A stretch of 7,670 nt of DNA, taken from assembly GCA_964601515.1 (NCBI GenBank), contig CAZRNU010000140.1:1-7670 (forward strand). The letters run 5' to 3'. The stretch comes from PWND01 sp964601515 (lineage in GTDB: Bacteria; Bacteroidota; Bacteroidia; Bacteroidales; UBA7960). Position numbers and translations under genes: made by a program. Below, one piece after another: positions 1 to 6,055 of the stretch. The notes under the pieces were generated by a model that did no database searches, was not told the DNA's origin, and was given only the letters and a program-made list of their open reading frames with translations. Numbering within the stretch: the stretch's first letter is position 1; each line of letters starts with the position of its first letter.

Positions 1-483
1 GTTATCAATAGAATAAATTAAAACAGCAACCAATTCAGCAGTTGACGAAACATCAACATTAGAAATCACAACATCAAAAAAAGTCGATTCAGGCTGAGGG
101 TGATGATCTACAAGAACCTTAAAAGCCTTCGATTTAGTTAAAACTTCCGCAATATTATCAACTCGGGAAGGGTGGTTAAAATCAAGACAAAACACAACAT
201 CTGCATTCGCAATTTTATCATTAGCAAGCATCTGATTATCAGATGCAACAACAACCACATCATTAAAAGGCATCCAATGAAGAAACGAAGCATAATTATT
301 TGGAACAACCACAGAGATATTATCCATTCCCTTAATTTTCAAATAACCAAAAAAACCAAGAGCTGAGCCAATAGCATCGCCGTCAGGATTTACATGAGTA
401 AGAATGCAAATACTCTTCCCCTTATCACTTAAAAAAGATGAAATTTCATCTACTATATCATTGTTTAACTTCAATAATTTCAT
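1..483 (-). CDS. nrnA: DHH-family phosphoesterase, NrnA-like (oligoribonuclease/pAp phosphatase), 5' part
   Basis: Reading the minus strand from ATG at 483 gives 161 codons that stay open to the window edge, so the C-terminal half is missing. The N-terminal DHH-domain motifs are all present: THVNPDGDAIGSALG at residues 29-43 (His30, Asp34, Asp36), the Asp of LDFNHP at 101, and VDHHP at 125-129 (the DHH signature, Asp126-His127-His128). These residues bind the catalytic Mn2+ pair in this family. NrnA-type enzymes degrade short oligoribonucleotides and dephosphorylate 3'-phosphoadenosine 5'-phosphate in the cytoplasm. They are usually about 320-340 residues with a C-terminal DHHA1 domain, which would lie beyond position 1. 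The start is well fixed: the next Met is residue 53, inside the domain. The gene is divergent from ndk across 107 bases. The family call is secure; the exact substrate is inferred. Confidence 0.9.
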   Translation of the reverse strand, partial: MKLLKLNNDIVDEISSFLSDKGKSICILTHVNPDGDAIGSALGFFGYLKIKGMDNISVVVPNNYASFLHWMPFNDVVVVASDNQMLANDKIANADVVFCLDFNHPSRVDNIAEVLTKSKAFKVLVDHHPQPESTFFDVVISNVDVSSTAELVAVLIYSIDN

Positions 484-488
484 AAGGG

Positions 489-516
489 CAAAGGTAAAAA
501 AATCATTTGTTATCAA
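489..516 (-). promoter_or_regulatory. Bacteroidota-type promoter of the nrnA-like gene
   Basis: On the minus strand TTG (516-514) is followed by 17 bases and then TACCTTTG (496-489), an exact match to the TAnnTTTG -7 element with a -33 TTG. Only five bases separate the -7 element from the ATG at 483. Transcription should therefore begin at or within a few bases of the start codon, which predicts a leaderless or nearly leaderless mRNA. The motif match is direct; the start site is inferred. Confidence 0.6.
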
Positions 517-528
517 GGTTTTAAAATT

Positions 529-568
529 GTAATGTTTTTTTAGTAATTTAACAGCTTAAAAACATTAC
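529..568. repeat. 11-bp perfect inverted repeat in the nrnA/ndk intergenic region
   Basis: GTAATGTTTTT (529-539) is the exact reverse complement of AAAAACATTAC (558-568), with an 18-base spacer. A second overlapping pair, TAGTAAT (541-547) with ATTACTA (564-570), could form an alternative hairpin. The repeat ends 22 bases before the ndk start, so it could be a 5' leader structure or an operator site for ndk. The arms contain only two G/C pairs, so the RNA stem would be weak. I saw no convincing -7 element for ndk in this gap. Confidence 0.4.
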
Positions 569-590
569 TAATAAAACAAACCGAAACACC

Positions 591-1013
591 ATGAGTAAAG
601 GGATTTTCACACTTGCACTAATTAAACCAAACGCAGTAAAAAGTGGCTACACAGCTCCTATATTAGCAAAAATACACGAAGCAGAATTTCGAATTTCAGC
701 AATGAAATTTGTACAACTTACAGTTGCTCAAGCCGAAATATTTTACAGTGCGCATAAAGGACAACCATTTTACGATGGATTGTTGGAGTTTATGACCTCA
801 GGTCCGATAGTAGCTGCCATAATTGAAAAAGAAAACGCTGTTGAAGAATACAGAAAGATACTTGGCAACACCGACCCACGCAAAGCAGCACCCGGAACAC
901 TCAGGCATTTATTCGGAACACAACTACCTGCAAATGCAGTGCATGGATCAGATTCAGATGAAGCAGCAGAGAGAGAATGTAGTTTCTTCTTTTCAGCTTT
1001 TGAGAGGTATTAG
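591..1013 (+). CDS. ndk: Nucleoside diphosphate kinase
   Basis: Transfers the gamma-phosphate of ATP to nucleoside diphosphates through a phosphohistidine, supplying NTPs and dNTPs in the cytoplasm. The 140-residue product has the normal length for the family. The whole active-site set sits at the canonical numbers: Lys12, Tyr52, Phe60, Arg88, Thr94, Arg105, Asn115, the phosphorylated His118 in NAVHGSDS (115-122), Ser120 and Glu129. ATG at 591 is the natural start, because MSKGIFTLALIKPNA matches the family N-terminus. There is no Shine-Dalgarno sequence, only an A-rich leader, as is usual in Bacteroidota. It is divergent from the nrnA-like gene. Its TAG stop lies four bases from the stop of the convergent HTH gene, leaving no room for a terminator between them. 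Confidence 0.97.
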   Translation: MSKGIFTLALIKPNAVKSGYTAPILAKIHEAEFRISAMKFVQLTVAQAEIFYSAHKGQPFYDGLLEFMTSGPIVAAIIEKENAVEEYRKILGNTDPRKAAPGTLRHLFGTQLPANAVHGSDSDEAAERECSFFFSAFERY

Positions 1014-1017
1014 GATA

Positions 1018-1518
1018 TTACTTCGATTTATATTCGACAAAGGTTTTGTCTTTGTAAAGTATAATAACTTTGTCTATATCAGATTGATTTTCAAGAATTT
1101 GTTTTTTAATTGATTCCTCATCATCTGACAGTAACTTTCTGGGAGTTCTGTGATATACAGCACTTTCTTCGTCTTTTGCTATTATTTCAGGTTTTTTGTC
1201 TATCTCTTCTGCGAAACTAAATAAATCAGGTGGTTGTGATTTAGTAGATATTTCATGTTTTTGAGAAGAGTTATTCCGTATTTGTTCCGAAATATCAACA
1301 TTTTTGTTAGGATTTATAGCATTGCCCTTTCCGAATATTATCCAATTTATATCAGTTTCCGGAAATCTTTCCACAATTTTCATTATAAAATCGAGACTAG
1401 GTTTATTTCTACCTGACACTAAATGCGATATTGTAGAACGAGGTACACCAATCTCATCAGCAAATTTTGAAGGCGTAAGATCAAGCTTTCCAATAAGCTC
1501 ATTTATTCTCTCTATCAT
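1018..1518 (-). CDS. XRE/Cro-CI-type helix-turn-helix DNA-binding protein
   Basis: The protein has 166 residues. Residues 4-52 form an XRE helix-turn-helix domain, with the turn and recognition helix in EIGVPRSTISHLVSGRNKPS (22-41) and the following FIMKIVERFPETDINWIIFGKG. Residues 68-145 are hydrophilic, low in structure and rich in Ser, Glu and Lys: a probable linker. A short conserved-looking tail, KVIILYKDKTFVEY (150-163), closes the protein. This layout (N-terminal HTH, loose linker, KDKTF tail) is familiar among small Bacteroidota regulators of unknown role. No ligand domain or peptidase domain is visible. It stands alone: ndk converges on it four bases away, and about 970 bases without a credible gene lie upstream. 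That upstream stretch is full of TTGTAAA-type motifs that could be its operators, so autoregulation is likely but unproven. Its target genes are unknown. Confidence 0.85.
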   Translation of the reverse strand: MIERINELIGKLDLTPSKFADEIGVPRSTISHLVSGRNKPSLDFIMKIVERFPETDINWIIFGKGNAINPNKNVDISEQIRNNSSQKHEISTKSQPPDLFSFAEEIDKKPEIIAKDEESAVYHRTPRKLLSDDEESIKKQILENQSDIDKVIILYKDKTFVEYKSK

Positions 1519-1536
1519 AACAATAAAATTTATAAA

Positions 1537-2367
1537 TTGTAAACAAGGTATTCTAATGCATTACAAAGTTAAATATAAATTTACAATCGTATAAAAGTTT
1601 TAAAAAATATTATTTTACAATTGTGTTTACAAAAATAAACAACCTGAACATATGTAAATAATTCAATTTTATTAAAGTTTCACTTCATATAAACATTTTA
1701 ATAGATTATTATTCAATCATTTATGAATACATCAATAAATCACATAATGTTTATATCATATGATGCGAAAACATTATTTCACTTTAATTAAAACTTTATA
1801 TATTATCCTTAATAAGCTGATTTATAATTATATAATATGGTATAAATATTCATTATCTAGTAAAAATGCAACCCAATTATAATATATGTAAGATTGTAAA
1901 TAAATATAATTATGTAAATTTATTGAATTTGAGGCCTTGTTTTTGAAAACATTATTCATTTGCATTCTTTGATATACTTATATTATAGAAAGGTTGTATG
2001 TTAAATCTTCAAATTTAAAACGTTTATTGTTTAGATCTGAAAAATAGAAGTTGGTTACAATTGTGGTTTACATTATTAAATGGTTTCACTTTGTTAATTA
2101 TTACAATTGTCAACTACATTAACGTTTGTTTTTGTGTTACATTTGTAATTGTAAATTATTGGAGTGTCTATTTATTTGTAAACTTTTCTGCTATCTCTCC
2201 CACTCTGCAGAATAAACTTTGTACAAATAGAAATTTTATAAAAATACTTTAGTTTGTAAATTCAATTTCATATCCCCTTGAGAATTGAATAAAACTCTTT
2301 TTATCATATAGTGATTTAGCGAAAGGAAAATATAAGAGGGTAAAATTTAGGCTTATTACCTTTACAA
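1537..2367. promoter_or_regulatory. Cluster of TTGTAAA/TTTACAA motifs, putative operator array
   Basis: I count nine exact copies of TTGTAAA in either orientation: 1537, 1580, 1614, 1626, 1894, 2149, 2176, 2254 and 2361. Only about four were seen by eye in the other 6.7 kb. Three copies of TTACAATTGT, with a palindromic ACAATTGT core, lie at 1615, 2055 and 2101. TTACAATTGTG plus GTTTACA occurs twice as a composite element, at 1615-1631 and 2055-2072; the second copy has one extra G. Near matches such as ATGTAAAT (1652 and 1912) add to the set. Two copies flank the HTH gene promoter. Binding by the HTH protein is an inference from this placement. Confidence 0.4.
1564..1586 (-). promoter_or_regulatory. 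Likely promoter of the HTH gene with an overlapping motif
   Basis: On the minus strand TAACTTTG (1571-1564) is an exact TAnnTTTG -7 element, placing the transcript start near 1556-1560, about 40 bases ahead of the ATG at 1518. No TTG lies at the usual -33 distance; the nearest is 12 bases upstream, inside a TTGTAAA motif (1586-1580). A second copy, TTGTAAAC on the plus strand (1537-1544), sits just downstream of the predicted start. A protein binding these copies would cover the promoter and the early transcript, as an autorepressor does. Confidence 0.45.
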
Positions 2368-2475
2368 TTCAATAATATTAAGGATTTAGAGATGATTTTT
2401 TTGCCAAGCATAATCTTAGAAATCCTCTAAATAAAATTATTTTGAACGAAATTGCAAACTTTCGAGTGAGATATA

Positions 2476-2495
2476 CTTTAACTTTTAACTTTTAA
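2476..2495. repeat. CTTTTAA heptamer tandem repeat over the protease stop codon
   Basis: CTTTAA (2476-2481), CTTTTAA (2482-2488) and CTTTTAA (2489-2495) form nearly three copies of a 7-bp unit. The minus-strand TAA stop of the S8 protease (2487-2485) and its last codons lie inside the repeat. Gain or loss of one unit would alter only the final residues, because another in-frame or near TAA arises in each unit. Confidence 0.5.
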
Positions 2496-4236
2496 CTAAT
2501 TTAACAACATACCTTTCATTTCCGAAAACAATTCGCATTATATACATTCCGTTAGAAAGAATACTAAAATTATCTTTAAAAGGATAAACTCTATTATACC
2601 CTTGCACCAATTCAGACTGAAATTGAGCAACCAATTGTCCCGAAATATTGTAAATGTAGAAATCTGCAACACAGTCATCTGATGCTTTTACAGGTATATA
2701 AGAGCTTTGAATAATAGGATTAGGAATAACCGACAATAGAAATCCATCATCATGATTAAAATCATTCATCAAAAGCATTCTAGCCCTTGCAAAATCAGGC
2801 GTACCATAACCCAAACTATCATTTGGATAATAAAACTTGTGTGAACTTTCCGTTATAGCCCTCCTAATATCAACATTGCTCCTATCCGGAAACTCCTGCC
2901 ACAAACAAGCAGCAAGAGCAGCAATAATAGGCGATGAAAAAGAAGTACCACTTGCAATAGCAGGTTCACCAAGCACATTTATAACAGAAACCTGATACCC
3001 CAGAGCCATAACATCAGGCTTAACCCTTCCATCGTACGAAGGCCCAACAGAACTAAAAGCAGTAGGATCTCCCAAAATAGTAAGAGCCCCTACCGCAACA
3101 GCACCATAACTATCAGCAGGAGAACCAATATACCTCCAATTTCCACTACCATAATTACCGGCACTATTTACTACAAGAATACCCTTATCATATGCAAAAC
3201 CCGCAGCTCTGGCAATAATTGTTGTTATTCCGTTCATATCTTCATACGAGTGGTTCTGAGATATATCATCAAAAACTGTATAACCTAAAGAACTGTTTAT
3301 AATAAAAACTCCCAGACTATCAGCAATTTCAGCAGCTCTGAGCCAATTAGCCTCCTCAATCCAATATTCAGATTTTACATCCTCTGTTTGCATTAGCCAA
3401 TAATTTGCATCAGGAGCTGCACCTGTTAATTGTCCCGGCAATAAGGCAGCCATAACAGACAATACCATAGTACCATGTCTGTGGCTATTAAACAGATCCT
3501 CATTATCGAAAACCAAATCAAAATGCCCCTTTATCCTACCCGATTCCCATAAATGAGAAAAAGCATCAAGGACATCAGTCTTTAGAAAACCGGAATCAAA
3601 AACAGCAATAGAAATACCTTCACCCCAGAAACCATTTCTATGCATAATATGACCATTCAACATCTCAATCTGAGCCTGCATTAAGCCAAGATCATACTTT
3701 AAACTTTTGTTGTAATCAGACTTTCGATAAGTATAGCTTCCCCTAATTAATTCTTGTGAAGTTAAATGAGTATTCTCAAAAAACTCGAACTTCTCCCAAC
3801 TGATATCCAATGATTTACCGCTACTTAATGGCTTTAGAAATATATGGTTTTTATAACAAGATAATTCTTTAATACTACTAAGATCATTATCATTCTCCAA
3901 TAAAACCATAACAGCATTAAACCATTTACTTGCATAAAAAACAGTAACAATATCCGCAATAGAATCAATATAAACAGGAGAAACAGGCAAATCAGATTCA
4001 TCAATTTGAATACCCGCCAATTGCCTTCTAGCAATCGATTCAGCAGAAAGAAACTCAAGAGGGAAAGAAATACTAAAAGGAGAATGATTTTTGTCGGTAA
4101 GTTCAATCAAGTAATATCCAGGTTTAAAATCTCCATAATTTCTTGCATTTGCTTCATTTAAAAAACAAATTAATAGCATTAAAACAAAAAAGAAATTTGA
4201 TCTAATACATAAAAATATATGATGAAACAACTTCAT
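2485..4236 (-). CDS. Secreted S8 (subtilisin-like) serine protease with type IX sorting domain
   Basis: The 583-residue protein begins with a signal peptide (about residues 1-31). An N-terminal region follows, containing SAESIARRQLAGI and DLPVSPVYIDSI (64-93), a pattern I associate with Bacteroidota subtilases. The S8 catalytic domain spans about 190-490. The triad is complete: Asp214 in AVFDSG, His254 in HRHGT and Ser432 in SGTSFSSP. The oxyanion Asn361 lies in NSAGN. Residues 500-583 form a C-terminal sorting domain that opens with LSVIPNP and continues through YNISGQLV and SNGMYIMRI to the basic end VKLVKS. Such a domain directs export through the type IX system and often surface attachment. 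The ATG overlaps the stop of the upstream lipoprotein gene in TAATG, so translation is probably coupled. It is the last gene of the minus-strand block. The substrate is unknown. Confidence 0.93.
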   Translation of the reverse strand: MKLFHHIFLCIRSNFFFVLMLLICFLNEANARNYGDFKPGYYLIELTDKNHSPFSISFPLEFLSAESIARRQLAGIQIDESDLPVSPVYIDSIADIVTVFYASKWFNAVMVLLENDNDLSSIKELSCYKNHIFLKPLSSGKSLDISWEKFEFFENTHLTSQELIRGSYTYRKSDYNKSLKYDLGLMQAQIEMLNGHIMHRNGFWGEGISIAVFDSGFLKTDVLDAFSHLWESGRIKGHFDLVFDNEDLFNSHRHGTMVLSVMAALLPGQLTGAAPDANYWLMQTEDVKSEYWIEEANWLRAAEIADSLGVFIINSSLGYTVFDDISQNHSYEDMNGITTIIARAAGFAYDKGILVVNSAGNYGSGNWRYIGSPADSYGAVAVGALTILGDPTAFSSVGPSYDGRVKPDVMALGYQVSVINVLGEPAIASGTSFSSPIIAALAACLWQEFPDRSNVDIRRAITESSHKFYYPNDSLGYGTPDFARARMLLMNDFNHDDGFLLSVIPNPIIQSSYIPVKASDDCVADFYIYNISGQLVAQFQSELVQGYNRVYPFKDNFSILSNGMYIMRIVFGNERYVVKLVKS

Positions 4237-4913
4237 TATTCCACTCCACTTTCAATTATTAAATATGAATAATCAACCCCGCTAGTAATAGTGCCATCCA
4301 CCTCTTTTACCAATTCAACAAACTTTTTATAAACCAGCCCAACATGCTTGGCATAAACTTCAACCTTATAATCCTCTGAAATTAAAGTTTGAAAATCCAT
4401 TTGAATCACAGTAACAGTAGAATCAGCATTAAAACCATCCATAGAAAAAGCTTTATGCACATCCTGAAACTTATATTGAAGAGCCGGATAACTATTAAAA
4501 GCATTACCATCCCAGGTTTTATTCTCCTCAGGCGGAAAACTCAACTTTATAAACGTAACATTTTCCTCAGTTTTCAGAGCCTTAAGATAATTTAGACGCG
4601 ACTTCCATACATTTTTGATTACCCAATCATCACTTTCATTAGCTCTAAAATACCTTTCCAGTCTAAGAGAAGGATGATCATCAGCATCAATAAATTCACT
4701 TTCAATAACTTCCTTAACCTGATAATTATAAGATTCTATTTCACCCGTAAAATCATTATAATAAACAGAATCAACATCGTAAATGATATAATGACCAATA
4801 CCCACGGGAAAATACTCATGGTATAATTCAGAAGGATCTATAATATCCTCATCACAGGAACTTATAATAAATCCTAAAAAGACTATAATCACTAATAAAA
4901 ATGCATTTTTCAT
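4236..4913 (-). CDS. Putative surface lipoprotein of unknown function
   Basis: The 225-residue product opens with a charged start, a hydrophobic stretch and the lipobox IISSC, with the lipidated Cys at residue 20. DEDIID follows directly. An acidic run just after the Cys resembles the lipoprotein export signals that send Bacteroidota lipoproteins to the outer face of the outer membrane. The rest is rich in Tyr, Val and Asp with alternating hydrophobic residues (for example GHYIIYDVDSVYY, 40-52), suggesting a beta-rich fold. I do not recognise a named domain. The gene lies 33 bases after mnmA, and its TAA stop shares one base with the ATG of the S8 protease. That overlap suggests the two proteins are made in matched amounts and may work together, for example as anchor, inhibitor or chaperone, but no sequence feature decides this. 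Confidence 0.8.
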   Translation of the reverse strand: MKNAFLLVIIVFLGFIISSCDEDIIDPSELYHEYFPVGIGHYIIYDVDSVYYNDFTGEIESYNYQVKEVIESEFIDADDHPSLRLERYFRANESDDWVIKNVWKSRLNYLKALKTEENVTFIKLSFPPEENKTWDGNAFNSYPALQYKFQDVHKAFSMDGFNADSTVTVIQMDFQTLISEDYKVEVYAKHVGLVYKKFVELVKEVDGTITSGVDYSYLIIESGVE

Positions 4914-4946
4914 ATATGCACTTATCTCTATATGTTTATAATTTAA

Positions 4947-6044
4947 TTATACTATTTCTGTCTCAATAAATCCCCCACCAACCATATCATCATTTTCAAA
5001 CACAACAGCCGATTGCCCCGGAGTTACAGCAGAAACAGGTTTTAACATTTTCACACTTAGTATATTATTGCTTAATGGTCTAACTTCAGCCAAAGCACCG
5101 GCATCTTTATATCTAACCTTAACAAGAACTTTTAATCCCTCTTCAGGAAATTTCTCATACTTGATACTATTAAATCCACTTATAAAAAAACTGTCAGAAA
5201 ACACATCCTTTTTCTCACCAAGCACAATAGTGTTTGTAGAAGCATTTATTTGCTTCACATACATTGGATGACCCAATGCAATATTAAGTCCTTTCCTCTG
5301 CCCCACTGTATAAAATGGATATCCTTTATGCTTCCCGAGAACTTTTCCATTTATATCAACAAAATTGCCACCATCAACCTTACTTTCAAGCTCCGGCAAT
5401 TGCTCTTTCAAAAATCCACGATAATCATCGTCAGGGATAAAGCAAATTTCATAGCTTTCACGTTTTTGGGCAATATCTTCGAAGCCAAAATCTTTAGCCA
5501 TTTCCCTAATTTCAGCTTTAGTAAATTCACCAAGAGGGAAAAGAGTTCGTTTCAATTGCTCCTGCTGTAATCCCCAGAGTACATACGACTGATCTTTAGA
5601 CTCATCAACAGCTTTAGAAAGCAGAAAACGGCCATTATCCTCCCTCAACCTTACATAGTGCCCGGTAGCGATATAATTACAACCCAGTTCGTCAGCTCTT
5701 TTAAGAAGAGCAGCCCATTTAATATGCGTATTACACAAAACACATGGATTAGGAGTACGACCTTTCAGGTACTGTTGAATAAAATCAGAAACAATAAACT
5801 TATTAAATTCATCCCTCAAGTCTAAGACATAATGAGGAAAACCCAAAGAAACAGCAACATTTCTTGCATCATTAATAGAATCGAGGCTACAGCAACCCGT
5901 TTCCTTCGCAGAGGAGTTTTGAGAATACTCCCAAGTTTTCATGGTAATACCGACAATTTCAAAACCTTGCCTGTGCAACATTATAGCAGCAACGCTACTA
6001 TCCAGTCCACCACTCATAGCCATTAAAACTCGGTTTTTTACCAT
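4947..6044 (-). CDS. mnmA: tRNA-specific 2-thiouridylase MnmA
   Basis: Adds sulfur to C2 of the wobble uridine (U34) in tRNAs for Lys, Glu and Gln, activating the base with ATP. The 365-residue length is normal. The N-terminal PP-loop SGGLDSSV (11-18) binds ATP, and GHY (128-130) belongs to the same domain. The catalytic cysteines are Cys104 in NPCVLCN (99-105) and Cys201 in YEICFIP (198-204). TVGQRKGL (247-254) marks the tRNA-binding middle part, followed by a C-terminal beta-barrel. The E. coli enzyme has Asp where this one has Cys101, so this copy carries a CxxC plus Cys set. An extra GCCSLDSINDA block (50-60) is common in Bacteroidota versions. The start at 6044 fits the family N-terminus. 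It lies 11 bases after the repeat-protein gene and 33 before the lipoprotein gene, so it is probably co-transcribed with both. Confidence 0.97.
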   Translation of the reverse strand: MVKNRVLMAMSGGLDSSVAAIMLHRQGFEIVGITMKTWEYSQNSSAKETGCCSLDSINDARNVAVSLGFPHYVLDLRDEFNKFIVSDFIQQYLKGRTPNPCVLCNTHIKWAALLKRADELGCNYIATGHYVRLREDNGRFLLSKAVDESKDQSYVLWGLQQEQLKRTLFPLGEFTKAEIREMAKDFGFEDIAQKRESYEICFIPDDDYRGFLKEQLPELESKVDGGNFVDINGKVLGKHKGYPFYTVGQRKGLNIALGHPMYVKQINASTNTIVLGEKKDVFSDSFFISGFNSIKYEKFPEEGLKVLVKVRYKDAGALAEVRPLSNNILSVKMLKPVSAVTPGQSAVVFENDDMVGGGFIETEIV

Positions 6045-6055
6045 TATAAATAATC

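Larger units (their letters stand above)
1519..2484. other. Long AT-rich non-coding region
   Basis: This stretch between the S8 protease 3' end and the HTH start holds no ORF I can defend. The longest, plus strand 2061-2252, begins with TTG and encodes 63 residues biased to Phe, Ile, Val and Asn, as random AT-rich DNA would. The region does contain the TTGTAAA motif cluster (listed separately); a 12-bp direct repeat GAAAACATTATT (1767-1778 and 1945-1956); three TTTCACTT octamers (1678, 1777, 2084); and two 10-bp palindromes, ATCATATGAT (1755-1764) and TTTGTACAAA (2218-2227). An 8-bp inverted repeat, 2260-2267 with 2283-2290, flanks a 15-base loop. I see no tRNA, CRISPR array, transposase remnant or strong terminator. 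It may be control DNA, or the scar of a lost gene. Confidence 0.7.

Noticed and set aside
172..366. Plus-strand ORF within the nrnA-like gene
   Set aside because: The opposite strand carries a clear DHH phosphoesterase with catalytic motifs throughout this stretch.
2061..2252. 63-codon ORF on the plus strand resembling a small membrane protein
   Set aside because: It starts with TTG, has no recognisable motif, and its Phe/Ile/Val/Asn-rich composition is what translated AT-rich DNA gives. Its start also overlaps a TTACAATTGT core.
2381..2432. Possible terminator hairpin after the S8 protease (ATTTAGAG with CTCTAAAT)
   Set aside because: The arms are 8 bp with a 33-base loop and low GC, and an overlapping AGGATTT/AAATCCT pair competes. 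It is too weak to call.
1519..2484. Replication origin or centromere-like site
   Set aside because: I saw no DnaA-box matches of the TTATCCACA type, and no replication or partition genes lie nearby. High AT and repeated motifs alone do not support it.
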